From Rapana venosa (Eukaryota; Mollusca; Gastropoda; Neogastropoda; Muricidae), in NCBI GenBank assembly GCA_028751875.1, contig CM054140.1, forward strand, positions 9,099,955 through 9,163,954: DNA of 64,000 nt, given 5' to 3'. The stretch's first letter is position 1. Each line of letters opens with the position of its first letter. Below are positions 54,976 to 64,000 of this stretch, one piece after another. Both the position numbers and the translations under genes were made by a program. The notes beneath the pieces are model-generated. The model saw only the letters and a program-made list of their open reading frames with translations. It did not search any database and was not told the origin of the DNA.

Positions 54976-55074
54976 CTTGCTTCTGCTCTTGCCAGCAAAG
55001 CTGCAGCTGAAGCTCCTCTGCGAGTGGCTCAGGAAAACTCCACTTCTAAACAAGGAACTGAAAGCAATAAATAC

Positions 55075-55430
55075 TACAGCTAAGTGGTTAAGACCTGCTG
55101 ACTTCAATCCCATGGGTCCATGAAGTCATGGATTTGAATCTCGGCAGATTCTGATTAATTAAGAGTGGAGATTTTTACAAGCTCACAGGTCAACTCCACA
55201 TGCAGACCTGCTAGTGCCTTAATCCCCTTCGTGTATAATATATACATGCAGAAGATCATACAATTATGTGCACGTTTAAGATACTAAAATTCAGTTCACC
55301 ATACAGTGGGTTATTGTAACATGAACACACCCAGCATACATTCCCAAAGTCAGAATGCGGCTACCTTCATAGTGGTCAATCTCAGCATTGGTGAACCTCG
55401 GAGCTCTAGCCAAGAAACTAAAAAAGAAAA
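55075..55430 (+). repeat. SINE, type S2 (full length)
   Basis: Head ACAGCTAAGTGGTTAAGACC, body, tail CTCAGCATTGGTGAACCTCG. It ends about 60 bp from NRDC exon 1. Confidence 0.85.
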
Positions 55431-55719
55431 AAAGCAATAAACAATTCATCAAAAGGGACCAGACCATCCCTCAACATGTATCTTCCATACAAGTTCTTGT
55501 CTTCTTTAAAGAGCTCTCACTTAGTTACTAGGTTAGAAAAATAAGTAAAAGGGAGGGGGAAGGGAAGGAATGTGTGGATGATTGGTTAGGATTGTCAGAC
55601 ACTTGATCAACTTGATCAGAGGATCATGGGTTTCAATCTTACTGGCAGCCACCAGTTAGGAAGAGACTTTCACTCCAGAGTTAATGTGTGTGTAGACTCC
55701 AATCCCCTTCTGGACCTTC

Positions 55720-56110
55720 AGTGGATTGGTGGTCTAGAGGTAATGCGCCTGTCTAGAAAGCGAAAAGTCTGGGTCGGAAGTGTGCGGTGATTCGAATCCC
55801 GTTTGGGCCTGAAACTTTTCCCCCATCCATTAGACCACCAGTGGTGGTCTGGGTGCTAGTCTTTCAGATGAGACGATAAATTGAGGTCCAGTGTGTTACT
55901 CAAAATTATTCAGTGCACTTAAAAGAACCCATGGCAACAAGAGAGTTGTCCCTGACAAAATTCGTAGAAAAAAGCCACTCCAATAGGGAAACAAATACAG
56001 ACCCCCCCCCCCCCCCCCTCCCAAAACAAAAAGGGTGGCGCTGCTCTTGTGGCGACGCACTCTTCCCGGGGAGAGCAGCCCCAATACACCAAGATCCTGT
56101 TCATGAACAT
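55720..56110 (+). repeat. SINE, type S3 (full length)
   Basis: Reference S3. Head GATTGGTGGTCTAGAGGTAA, B box GATTCGAATCCC, body GTGCTAGTCTTTCAGATGAG, C-run at 56001, end GGCGCTGCTCTTGTGGCGAC. Confidence 0.85.
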
Positions 56111-56244
56111 GTGCATTGACCACTTTGCACTCAAGCTCATTCCTATTCTGTTCTTGAAAGAAGAGTTAGTTACTGTATATGCAGGTAGAAATCGATAACT
56201 ATGCAAAACAACAACAAATATCCACTGGTGTCATATATTCAAAT

Positions 56245-56484
56245 ATGATCCACATCTTCTTCCTTTTTTGTCATGTTTCTCCCAGGGGAGGTTTGACATT
56301 GATGAGCCTTCTCCATCTCTGTGTTTTGAGCTTCCTCCTTATTTATGCCCCTTTCTCTGAGATCATCTGCAATACAGGCAGCCCAGGTTTTGCTAGGTCT
56401 TCCCTTTGGTCTCTTTCCATCCACTACAAAGTTCATTGCTATTTTTATGATGTGGTGATCTGCTCTCTGTTGAACATGCCCAAA
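56245..56484 (-). pseudogene. Relic of an RTE-like RT C-terminus
   Basis: Minus-strand frame FGHVQQRADHHIIKIAMNFV, then DGKRPKGRPSKTWAACIADD. The FGHV-x-R and KRP-GRP-KTW strings are the C-terminal box of this retrotransposon group. Only this fragment remains. It lies upstream of NRDC exon 1. Confidence 0.75.
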
Positions 56485-56569
56485 TTAACAATTGGGGAAT
56501 GGTCGCTTATGCAGAAATCTCAACAATGGCGAGCCTTTATGTTGTTGCTGAGGAACAAGTAAGAGGAAG

Positions 56570-56875
56570 AAGTGTGCGGTGGTTCAATCCCTGTTTTCCC
56601 CCATCTACTATACCATGAGTTGTGGTCTGGGTGCTAGTCTTTCAGATAAGATGAAAAACTGAGGTTCCATATGCAACTCACATTAAGTGCACATAAAAGA
56701 ACCCAAGGCAACAAGAGAATTGTCCCTGTCAATATTCTGTAGGGGAAAAAAAGCTACACTGATAGAGAAACAAAGTATACAGATGCAGATGGGAAAAGAA
56801 AAAAAAAAGGGTGACACTGCTCTTCTGGCTATATGCTCTTCCAGGAGAGAGCAGCCTGAACTTCATGCAGAAAGC
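56570..56875 (+). repeat. SINE type S3, head partly lost
   Basis: GAAGTGTGCGGTGGTTCAAT, GTGCTAGTCTTTCAGATAAG and an end like the S3 reference. Confidence 0.75.
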
Positions 56876-57027
56876 CCTGCCTTGACTTGTGGTATACAAA
56901 TATTTCAATTCAGTACAATTTACAAATTATCACTATCATGATTATCAGTTAATTTGTAATTATCATTGTTATCATTACTTTCTTATCATCAGCATTATCA
57001 ACATAATTATTACTATTATTAATATCA

Positions 57028-57130
57028 TTACTGAGTGAGTGAGTGAGTGAGTGAGTGTGTGTGTGTGTGTGTGCGCGCACGCACACGTGCATTACGTGTG
57101 TGTGACTGTGTGTGTGACTGTGTGTGTGTT
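57028..57130. repeat. GAGT and GT simple repeats
   Basis: (GAGT)n then GT-rich. Confidence 0.85.
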
Positions 57131-57149
57131 ATTTATTTATTTTATTTTA

Positions 57150-57490
57150 TTTTATTCGTTTATATCAGGGACAATGGAATAAGCCCTTATGTGCTTTTTT
57201 ACATCCAGTCCCCGTGTGTATGCAGTTTGTAAATTCTGTCATCTGTTCCCACCGGCACACAATGGCCTACTCTTATGAAAAGCGGAACAGGATTTAATGT
57301 GTGCGCAAGATTTTAATGCGTTCGCACACGGGGCCTCGGTTTACAGTCTCATCCGAAGGACTTTTGGGGAGAGTGGAGTCTGCACTACTGATGTTAACTC
57401 CAGGGGAAAATATCCCCCTTGAACGGGAATCGAACCCAGGTTGTCAGATTGCGAGTGCAACGTTCTGACCACTAGGCTATCCCGTCCCCC
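57150..57490 (-). repeat. SINE, type S1 (full length)
   Basis: Tail complement GGAATAAGCCCTTATGTGCT; core; head complement CTGACCACTAGGCTATCCCG. Confidence 0.86.
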
Positions 57491-57923
57491 CTGTGTGTGT
57501 TAGTGTGTGTGTGTGCATGGGTTTGCAAGTTCTCAAGACAGCATTCATATCTTTGAGCCTTATGTTGTTTTGTTACTATTCTTATGCCTTTTCTGTCTTT
57601 GTTCTTTTTTGTTTCCTTTTTCTTCTTTCTTTTGAAATATTTTTAGAGGGCAAGGGCGTTGTTGCTTTTGTGTTGAGGAGGAGGGGTGGAAGGTGGGGGG
57701 TTGGTTTGGTTGTTCTTGTTTAATTTCAGTTTGTGTAGGCCTACTTTAATTTAATTATCTTAATTTGTTTACAGCAATTATAACTAACACAGGGTTCTGA
57801 TCACATTCAATAAACTATTAGGTAAAAAGTCTGATGTTACAAACAAAAATTCCACAATGTAATCAAAAAAATCCTCCTTTAGACCTAATTCTAAAATGAG
57901 ATGATTAATTATTACCGTCTTAC

Positions 57924-57974
57924 GTTTCTCCAACAGTGACAACCCTGTCGCAATAGAGACAGAGACATCCACAT
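57924..57974 (-). CDS. Possible NRDC first coding exon (presequence-like)
   Basis: Reading the minus strand from ATG at 57974 gives 17 codons (MWMSLSLLRQGCHCWRN) that end exactly at a GTAAGA donor in phase 0. If spliced to an acceptor at 55018 (CTCGCAG), the frame continues RSFSCSFAGKSRSK into Met1 of exon 1, giving a 1074-residue protein. The stretch is rich in Arg, Ser and hydrophobic residues and lacks acids, like a mitochondrial presequence; vertebrate NRDC also begins with a basic, hydrophobic leader. This is inference from splice signals, frame and position next to the putative promoter; no family similarity proves it. Confidence 0.4.
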
Positions 57975-58624
57975 GTGTTGGAAGAAAGATGTTTCAGACA
58001 GCACGTGTCAGGGAGGCAAACGGAACCTTCCACTGTTGTTTCAGTTGGTTGTGGCAGCCGCCATGGCCCCTAAAGCTACCTGTAATCTCCAAATGGTGGG
58101 GTTTTATTTAGTTATTATGTATTTTTCAAAGAAAACATTTTAGATTTTATAAATAAACATGCATTCCATATAAAGAAGCACCAGTTTTCTTAGCCAAAGT
58201 GCAACTCTAGAGATCTTTGTCTATTCCTTTACAATGTTAAAAGTTGTGAACCAGCTTTGCTGTTAGCTTGAGTCAGAAAAGGAGGCTCCCCTCTTTTTTT
58301 ATTTTGTATTCTTGTGAAAACTTCCCCCTTAATTTAAAAAAAAAAAGAACATTTAACCATATAAAAAGGAACTATAATGAGTAAATATATATGTATATAG
58401 ATATTTGCATTTAGATATTTGCATGGGTTGTTAAGGGATAATCATTTTGTACGCTCTGAAAAGCTGGTTGATAGAATAAGAACTCCCGATTAACTCTTTA
58501 CAAGAAAAAGAGTAAAATCGGCCACTAAAGGGCCTAGCGTGTTGAGACATTCTGTTTCTGAGAGCTCGCATTTCTGACAAACTTGTGGTCTGTTTACGAC
58601 CCTGCTTTCTTATCAAGAAGAAGG
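57975..58624. promoter_or_regulatory. Likely bidirectional promoter between NRDC and DNAAF11
   Basis: About 650 bp separate the possible NRDC first exon (minus) and the DNAAF11 first coding exon (plus). At 58052-58062 the minus strand reads CCATGGCGGCTGCC, close to the YY1 element ATGGCGGC found near many TATA-less starts. No TATA box is obvious. A short upstream frame (MAAATTN, stop) begins at that ATG on the minus strand. Confidence 0.5.
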
Positions 58625-58634
58625 ATGGTTAGGA
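58625..58634 (+). CDS. DNAAF11: DNAAF11 first coding exon (10 nt of CDS)
   Basis: ATGGTTAGGA followed by the consensus donor GTAAGT. The split codon A|TC gives Ile4, so the protein reads MVR-ITEDL, matching the family. The upstream part of the exon would be 5' UTR. Confidence 0.85.
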
Positions 58635-60353
58635 GTAAGTTTTTTTCATAATTTCTTTATGTCAGACTCTTTATATTTGTGTTTCGTGTCTCTCCATGAA
58701 TGAGATCTACTTGGTTGCTAATGTAAACTATCTCACGCCTTACTTGATTTTCAGGGCGACATTCATTTCTTTATTTATACCACTTTAAGTCACGCAGATT
58801 TCTCTGCGTGAAATTCGGGCTGCTTTCCCCGAGGAGAGCACGTTGCCACAAGAGCAGCACCACCCTTTTTTTTCTTTTTTCCTGTCTGCAACAGTATTTG
58901 TTTCCCTATCAGAGTGGCTTTTTTCTACATAATTTTGCCAGGGACAACTCTCTTGTTGCCGTGGGTTCTTTTACGTGCGCTAAATAATTATGTGCAACAC
59001 ACGGGACCTGGTTTATCGTCTCATCCGAAAGACTAGCGCCCAGACCACCACTCATGATCTAATGGATAGGGAAAAAGTTTGGGTCCAAACGATATGAACC
59101 ACCGCACACTTCCAACCCGACTTTTCGCTTTCTAGACAGGCGTGTTACCTCTAGACCACCAATCCAGCACATTCACATAGCAGTGTCTATTCTCAGCCAT
59201 GAAGATGCTGAAGACGGGAAAAAAACCCTTATATAGTTTGTTTTTTTAATATGTCTTGTTAGCTTTTATGACTATATGATAAACGACACTCTTTAAGAAA
59301 TCAAATTGGATGGTGCTAAATGCAAACGCGGCCAGATATTGTTTAACATGTTTATGTGATTTCAAATTGCAGCTTACAACTGCTGAAAATGCTGAACAAT
59401 TAATGAATTATTTACATGAATACAGTCATGTTTGAAGGATTTAGAAATAAATGTTATCAATCAATGCAAAAGGTTCTACTGGACCTATGGTGAATGTTAA
59501 GGTGGTGACTGCCAGACAAATACTTCCTTGCAGTGTTTCAGATTATTTCCATCACCAAACCACTCCAAAACACTTTTTCCAATCCTCTCAAATCAGGAAA
59601 TACACATATCCCCCATCTCCCTTCATCAGCATTTGAGATTTTACTGCAATTTGTTTTTGGCATTTCTTTTAGTCTATATATATGAGCTTGATACTTCAGT
59701 GATTGTTCACAGTATGTCATACTCAGCTTTATTGTAGGATATGTGCACACAAAAACAACAACAGCAAAAGGGAGAAGGGTGGTGGTGGTTACATTTACAA
59801 CATTAGAATTAGGGTAGCCTAAGCTAGGTGGCTTGCCCAAGACAGAAAAGGCTGGAGGGATTTTGTTGGCGCCTTGTGTCCTGGCACATGGGATGAAGAG
59901 GATTAAGTAAGTAAGCTAGATTGTCTGAAGACAAAATATTTGTGTGTACTTTATTCAGCCACAGGCTCTGTTAGGACATGCCATGTATTAAAGAAGAAAG
60001 CATATGAAATTCAAATGAAAGTGTTTTTGGCCACTGCTGATGAAAACATTGAACATCACTTTCGATCTTTGTCTTCCTCCCATGGGGGTACTGGGCTGCC
60101 CCAGCATCCAGAGTTTTCATTTAGATCATTATAGGCAGCAGATTTTAGGTGCTGTGTGTTATGTCATTCATATCACCAGTAATGGACACCATAGCCAAGT
60201 GGTTAAAACTTCAAATTCAAAAACTGTATTATCTCAGAGACAGAGAAATCCTGGTGGGTCATGAGCCATACATAAAATCAATAAACATGTAAACGTAATA
60301 CACCCCCACCCCCACCCCCCACCCCTGACACACACACACACACACTCACACAT

Positions 60354-60440
<87 letters not shown>

Positions 60441-60591
60441 ATCCGAACAGCAGCACACACCCATCATAAGATAAAAAGCACCCACAAATCAGCAATACCT
60501 CCGCCAGTCATAAACTCACCCAAGTAAAATCACTAATTAGTAATACTCATGTGCGCACCGGTAAACCCATGCATCCGCACACACACAGCCG

Positions 60592-60630
<39 letters not shown>

Positions 60631-62462
60631 ATCAACTTCAACTGCAGACCTGCCAGTGCCTAAATTTCCATGGAGAAGATCAAATATACATATTAAAGAA
60701 CCCATGATTCATGTCAGCATTCAGTGGGTTATGGAAATACTAACATACCCAGCATACATCCTCAAAATCGGAAAGTGGCTATTTTCATGGTGGACAAAAA
60801 ACTTTGCACATGCAAAATCTCACCATTGGTGAACCTCAGTGCTTTAGCCAAGGAACAAAAACAAAACAAAACCAAGAAGAAGAAAAAATATATATACATA
60901 TAATCTCTGTGTGTGGGTTTGTCATCAACCATATCTGATGCTTCTTTCCACAAAAGATGGATGAGTTTTGATAAATGTACAAGATGTTTAGCATATGATT
61001 ACATTTAAACAGACCTTTGGTTTATAGTCTCATACTGAAATCATACAGGGGAAGTGAATCAAAACCCAAAGAAAAAAACTCCTCACTCAAATTATCAAGA
61101 GAAAGAGATCTATCTGTCTACCAGTATATCTAACTTCTGATATCTTTGCATGCTTTCTCCCTGTCTGCCTATGAAGTTTGTATCCATCATGTTTATTTTT
61201 GTAATGTGAAGTCTATAATCTGACTGAACAGTCACAGAGGACCTGGTGCGGAAGCGAGCAGAGCACAATGAGCTGCAGATCTCCACCCTGGAGGAGGTGT
61301 CCCTGCATCAACAAGATATTGAAAGGTCAGTTCTGCAGACAGGGATTTGTGTGTGTTTATTTATTTTTACTTTATTTTTTATTTATAAAAGTCTTTTATT
61401 TCGAGGATAATGGAATAAGCACTCATGTGCTTTTTTTTTTTTACATCTAATCCCTGTGTGTATGCAGCTTTGTAAGTTTTTGTCATCTGTTCCCACCGGC
61501 ACACAATGGCTTAGTCTTTTGAAAAGTGGAACGGGTTTTAACATGTGCGCAAGATGTTCTCTGTGTGTTTGCACATGGGACCTCAGTTTATAGTGTGTGT
61601 GTGTGCGCACACATGTGCACATGTGTGTGCACGCATGTGTGTGTGTGTGCGCATGTGTGTGTATGCGCACACACACATGTGTGTGTAACTCATTATGCCA
61701 TTGCTTTCCTTTAAATGTTGTGCATAATTTCCATTTAGACTTTGAATCTATGACATATATATTCCTGTGCAGTTTGCTATTGCTTCTTTCCCATATGATT
61801 AATCATTAAATGTTGGTTGAAGTTTCTTTCTTATTAATTTTACCAAAATGTTGAGATTTAGATATGATTTGTTTTGTTGATTCATGGTGGGGGGATGATG
61901 TTTTCAGTGGCTTGAATCGTTATGTTTTCTTGTTTTCTGCTTGCTTATTGGCGTGTTTTTCATCATTATCATTTTTGGAATGCTGTATGTGTGCTTTTTG
62001 TTATTCTCTTATTGTTTTTCTGTTTTGTTGTTTCTTGTGTTTATTTGCTGTTGTTGATTTTAGGTAGTCTTTGGTTGATGGTTTCTTTTTTTTTCTATCA
62101 TGATGTTATTCCTAATGAATGGTGGGGACTGGATGTAAAAAAAAGCATAAGGGCTTATTCATTATTCTGAAAACAAAAGAATTCTGATTGATTGACTGAT
62201 TGATTGCTATTCTTCTTCTACATCGGGTGCTTTATGTTCCTTTGATTATTCAGGCAGCTGCGCTGGCAGACTGTATCCTGGATTGGGGTTGGGTGGTGGT
62301 TTTTTAATACTTTTAAAAGATTTTTAGTTTCCTTTTTATTTAATTCACCAGACACCACCAAGATTCAAACTCACACCTTCATCGACCCATGGCATTGAAG
62401 TTAAATGAGCTTTAGTTTGATAATTTAATCATCTTTTTTTTCTTTTCACTGATAATTCTCTG

Positions 62463-62507
<45 letters not shown>

Positions 62508-63796
62508 GACTCTCTGTCTGTCTGACTCTCTGTCTGTCTCTCTGTCTGTCTCTCTCTCAGTATAATATCTGCAAGCAGGTAGAAGGGGTGTTTACATCGT
62601 ACAGTTGTTTTTTTAAATTGATTATGGTGCATGCGTATGTTTCAGAATTGAACATCTTGATAAATGGTGCAGAGAACTCAAGATTTTATACCTTCAAAGC
62701 AACCTGATTCCCAAGATTGGTGAGTTATGCTTCTTGATATTGCCATACTTATCATCATCTATGGTTTGGTTTGGTTTGTTGTTGTTGTTTTCTTCTTTTG
62801 GGGGGGTGGTTGGGTTTTTTGTTATTGTTGTTCCTCGGCTAGAGCTCTAAGGTTCACCAATGGTGAGACTATTGCATATGTGACTGTCCTCCCCACCCCC
62901 ACCTCCACCCCACCCCACCCCACCCCCAAGGTGAACGTCTTAACCCTCCAGCCACCTTCCTTCTTATCAACAAGAAAAAGTAGATAAAAAGTAAAAATTG
63001 TTGTTGTTGGTTTCTGTGTTTTGTTCATTTATTTTGAGGCAGGCTTGTTTAATGTCATTTGATTTGAAATTACATTTGTGGTATTTGTTTTGTTGCAGAA
63101 AATGTGAGCAGGTTGAAAAAGCTGGAATATCTCAATCTGGCTTTAAACAACATTGAGAGAGTAGAAAATCTTGAAGGTCAGTTTTAGCTGCAGAAAAAAC
63201 CCTCTTCTGTTACATTTTTATTTATGTGTTTTTCTGTGTCAGTGTGATGTGTGGAATATGGATGTGTGTGTGTGCACAGATGGGGCATGAGGGGGGGGGG
63301 GCTGAGGGAGCATGTGCAAGTGGGAGTGTGTGGGGAGAATAGAGAAGATGATGTCTTGCACAAGTGTATGTGTTTTTTTATGCGCCTTTGTGTTTGGCTT
63401 TCTTTCTCTCTTACCACATGGACGTGACCATGTACGCATGTCTGTGAGTATATGTGCATGTTTGTGTAGAAAAGAAAATATGCCTCAAGTCAGTAGTCGG
63501 ATATACGTTCAATATTATTGTGACATTAAAAATGTTTGCAATTCTCCAGCTCCTGTCTTCTTTTCTGCAGGCTGTGAATCGTTGAAGAAGCTGGACTTGA
63601 CGGTGAACTTTGTTGGAGAACTGACATCCATCGAGTGTTTGAAAGGCAGTTACAATCTGGAAGAAATGTGAGGTTTTCTCTACGCGTGTGTGTGAGTGTG
63701 TGTGTGTGTGTGTGTGTGGTTTGTGTGTGTGTGTGCGTGTGTGTGTGTAGTTTGTGTATGTGTTGTGTGTGTAGGTGTGTGTGTGTGAGTGTGGTG

Positions 63797-63827
<31 letters not shown>

Positions 63828-64000
63828 TGTGTGTGTGCGTGTGCGTGTGCGTGTGCGCGTGTATCAGTCTGGAGTAAACTGTTGATCAACGCATTCCACA
63901 TGTCCCCTCAAAAACAATCTTGGTCAAGGGACTGCTGATGCAGATGCTGGTGGTGATATTGATAATGGCAGTTTGACAGACACTATAGCCAAGTGATTAA
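58625..64000 (+). CDS. DNAAF11: DNAAF11 (LRRC6/tilB) gene, 5' part, five exons
   Basis: DNAAF11 is a cytoplasmic leucine-rich-repeat protein needed to preassemble dynein arms of motile cilia and sperm flagella. Five exons (58625-58634, 61232-61325, 62646-62719, 63099-63176, 63571-63667) join in phase to 353 nt, residues 1-118. They begin [17 protein letters not shown], close to the family's M-x-x-ITEDL-x-R-x-AEHN start. Three LRRs follow: [34 protein letters not shown] and [17 protein letters not shown]. The rest (further LRR, LRR cap, coiled coil, CS-like domain in the family) lies beyond the window. It is head to head with NRDC. A gene with ciliary function next to a general peptidase suggests only shared promoter architecture, not shared function. 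Confidence 0.93.
58775..59172 (-). repeat. SINE, type S3 (full length), in DNAAF11 intron 1
   Basis: TTTAAGTCACGCAGATTTCT to head complement TTACCTCTAGACCACCAATC. Confidence 0.86.
59173..60300. other. DNAAF11 intron 1, no gene seen
   Basis: AT-rich. A tRNA-like S2 head piece at 60183-60212 (CCATAGCCAAGTGGTTAAAA). Confidence 0.5.
60326..60625. repeat. (CA)n tracts
   Basis: Long CA run 60326-60435 and another at 60596-60625. Confidence 0.88.
60630..60862 (+). repeat. SINE type S2, head lost
   Basis: CAACTGCAGACCTGCCAGTG to CTCACCATTGGTGAACCTCA. Confidence 0.78.
61232..61325 (+). CDS. DNAAF11: DNAAF11 coding exon 2
   Basis: Acceptor CTGAACAG, donor AG|GTCAGT. Encodes [20 protein letters not shown] and [11 protein letters not shown]; the SLHQQ-IE string is typical of the family's first LRR. 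Confidence 0.95.
61395..61690 (-). repeat. SINE type S1, cut by GT microsatellite
   Basis: Tail complement GGAATAAGCACTCATGTGCT, core to GGGACCTCAGTTTATAGT, then GT/CA-rich sequence to 61690. Confidence 0.8.
61700..62645. other. DNAAF11 intron 2 with repeat scraps
   Basis: S1 tail fragment 62120-62200; S2 head complement 62338-62405; otherwise T-rich, no gene. Confidence 0.5.
62460..62560. repeat. (CTGT)n microsatellite
   Basis: About 20 CTGT units with CTCT interruptions. Confidence 0.9.
62646..62719 (+). CDS. DNAAF11: DNAAF11 coding exon 3
   Basis: Acceptor GTTTCAG, donor G|GTGAGT. Encodes [24 protein letters not shown]. The [19 protein letters not shown] string is nearly invariant in DNAAF11. 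Confidence 0.96.
62828..62965 (-). repeat. SINE type S5, core deleted
   Basis: S2-type tail complement TAAGGTTCACCAATGGTGAG, then directly the S5 head complement GTGAACGTCTTAACCCTCCA. Confidence 0.75.
63099..63176 (+). CDS. DNAAF11: DNAAF11 coding exon 4
   Basis: Acceptor TGTTGCAG, donor G|GTCAGT. Encodes [26 protein letters not shown]: LRRs 2-3. Confidence 0.96.
63571..63667 (+). CDS. DNAAF11: DNAAF11 coding exon 5
   Basis: Acceptor TTCTGCAG, donor AT|GTGAGG. Encodes [35 protein letters not shown]-rich tract follows about 20 nt after the donor. The next exon is outside the window. Confidence 0.95.
63690..63870. repeat. GT-rich microsatellite after DNAAF11 exon 5
   Basis: Imperfect (GT)n starting about 20 nt after the donor. 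Confidence 0.9.
63973..64000 (+). repeat. SINE S2 head, cut by the window edge
   Basis: GACACTATAGCCAAGTGATT. Confidence 0.6.

Noticed and set aside
58060..58135. Plus-strand ATG in good context (MAPKATCNLQ) as DNAAF11 start
   Set aside because: No donor gives the phase needed for exon 2, whereas ATGGTTAGGA|GTAAGT at 58625 yields the family's N-terminus.

Overview
This is a eukaryotic, animal genomic window. Genes are cut into many short exons with GT..AG introns. Introns are full of (CA)n/(GT)n microsatellites, minisatellites, tRNA-headed SINEs and RTE-like non-LTR retrotransposons. The repeat style and the two genes suggest a lophotrochozoan, most likely a gastropod mollusc; that assignment is inference, because no marker gene is present.

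About 85% of the window is one gene on the minus strand: nardilysin (NRDC, peptidase family M16). I could assemble 32 coding exons from 54975 down to the stop codon at 5346. Every intron has GT..AG ends, every splice phase matches its neighbour, and the exons sum to 3132 nt (1043 residues plus stop). The zinc site HFLEH, a third ligand Glu 77 residues later, and the C-terminal R-x6-Y signature are intact. A possible further 5' exon with a presequence-like N-terminus lies at 57924-57974.

On the plus strand, head to head with NRDC, are the first five coding exons of DNAAF11 (LRRC6/tilB), a leucine-rich-repeat cytoplasmic factor for axonemal dynein assembly. Its first coding exon holds only ATG plus 7 nt (58625-58634), and the gene runs off the right edge. 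The roughly 650 bp between the two genes (57975-58624) probably holds a shared promoter, with a YY1-like motif.

The introns hold four RTE-like elements: 24020-25755 minus; 33562-34091, 38318-40519 and 47804-49319 plus. There are also three decayed reverse-transcriptase relics and about 50 SINE copies or fragments. The SINEs fall into at least five tRNA-like head types that share one central core and use two interchangeable tails. One RTE copy sits only about 30 bp from a 3' splice site of NRDC.

The most unusual signal is that minisatellites are seeded on splice sites. At four NRDC exons the tandem unit contains the exon edge with its donor or acceptor, repeated 5 to about 20 times (8337-8722, 10316-10740, 13430-14066, 42332-43090). 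Two more arrays stop within about 14 bp of an exon. In addition, TG-rich runs, in the sense of transcription, lie just downstream of many 5' splice sites in both genes.
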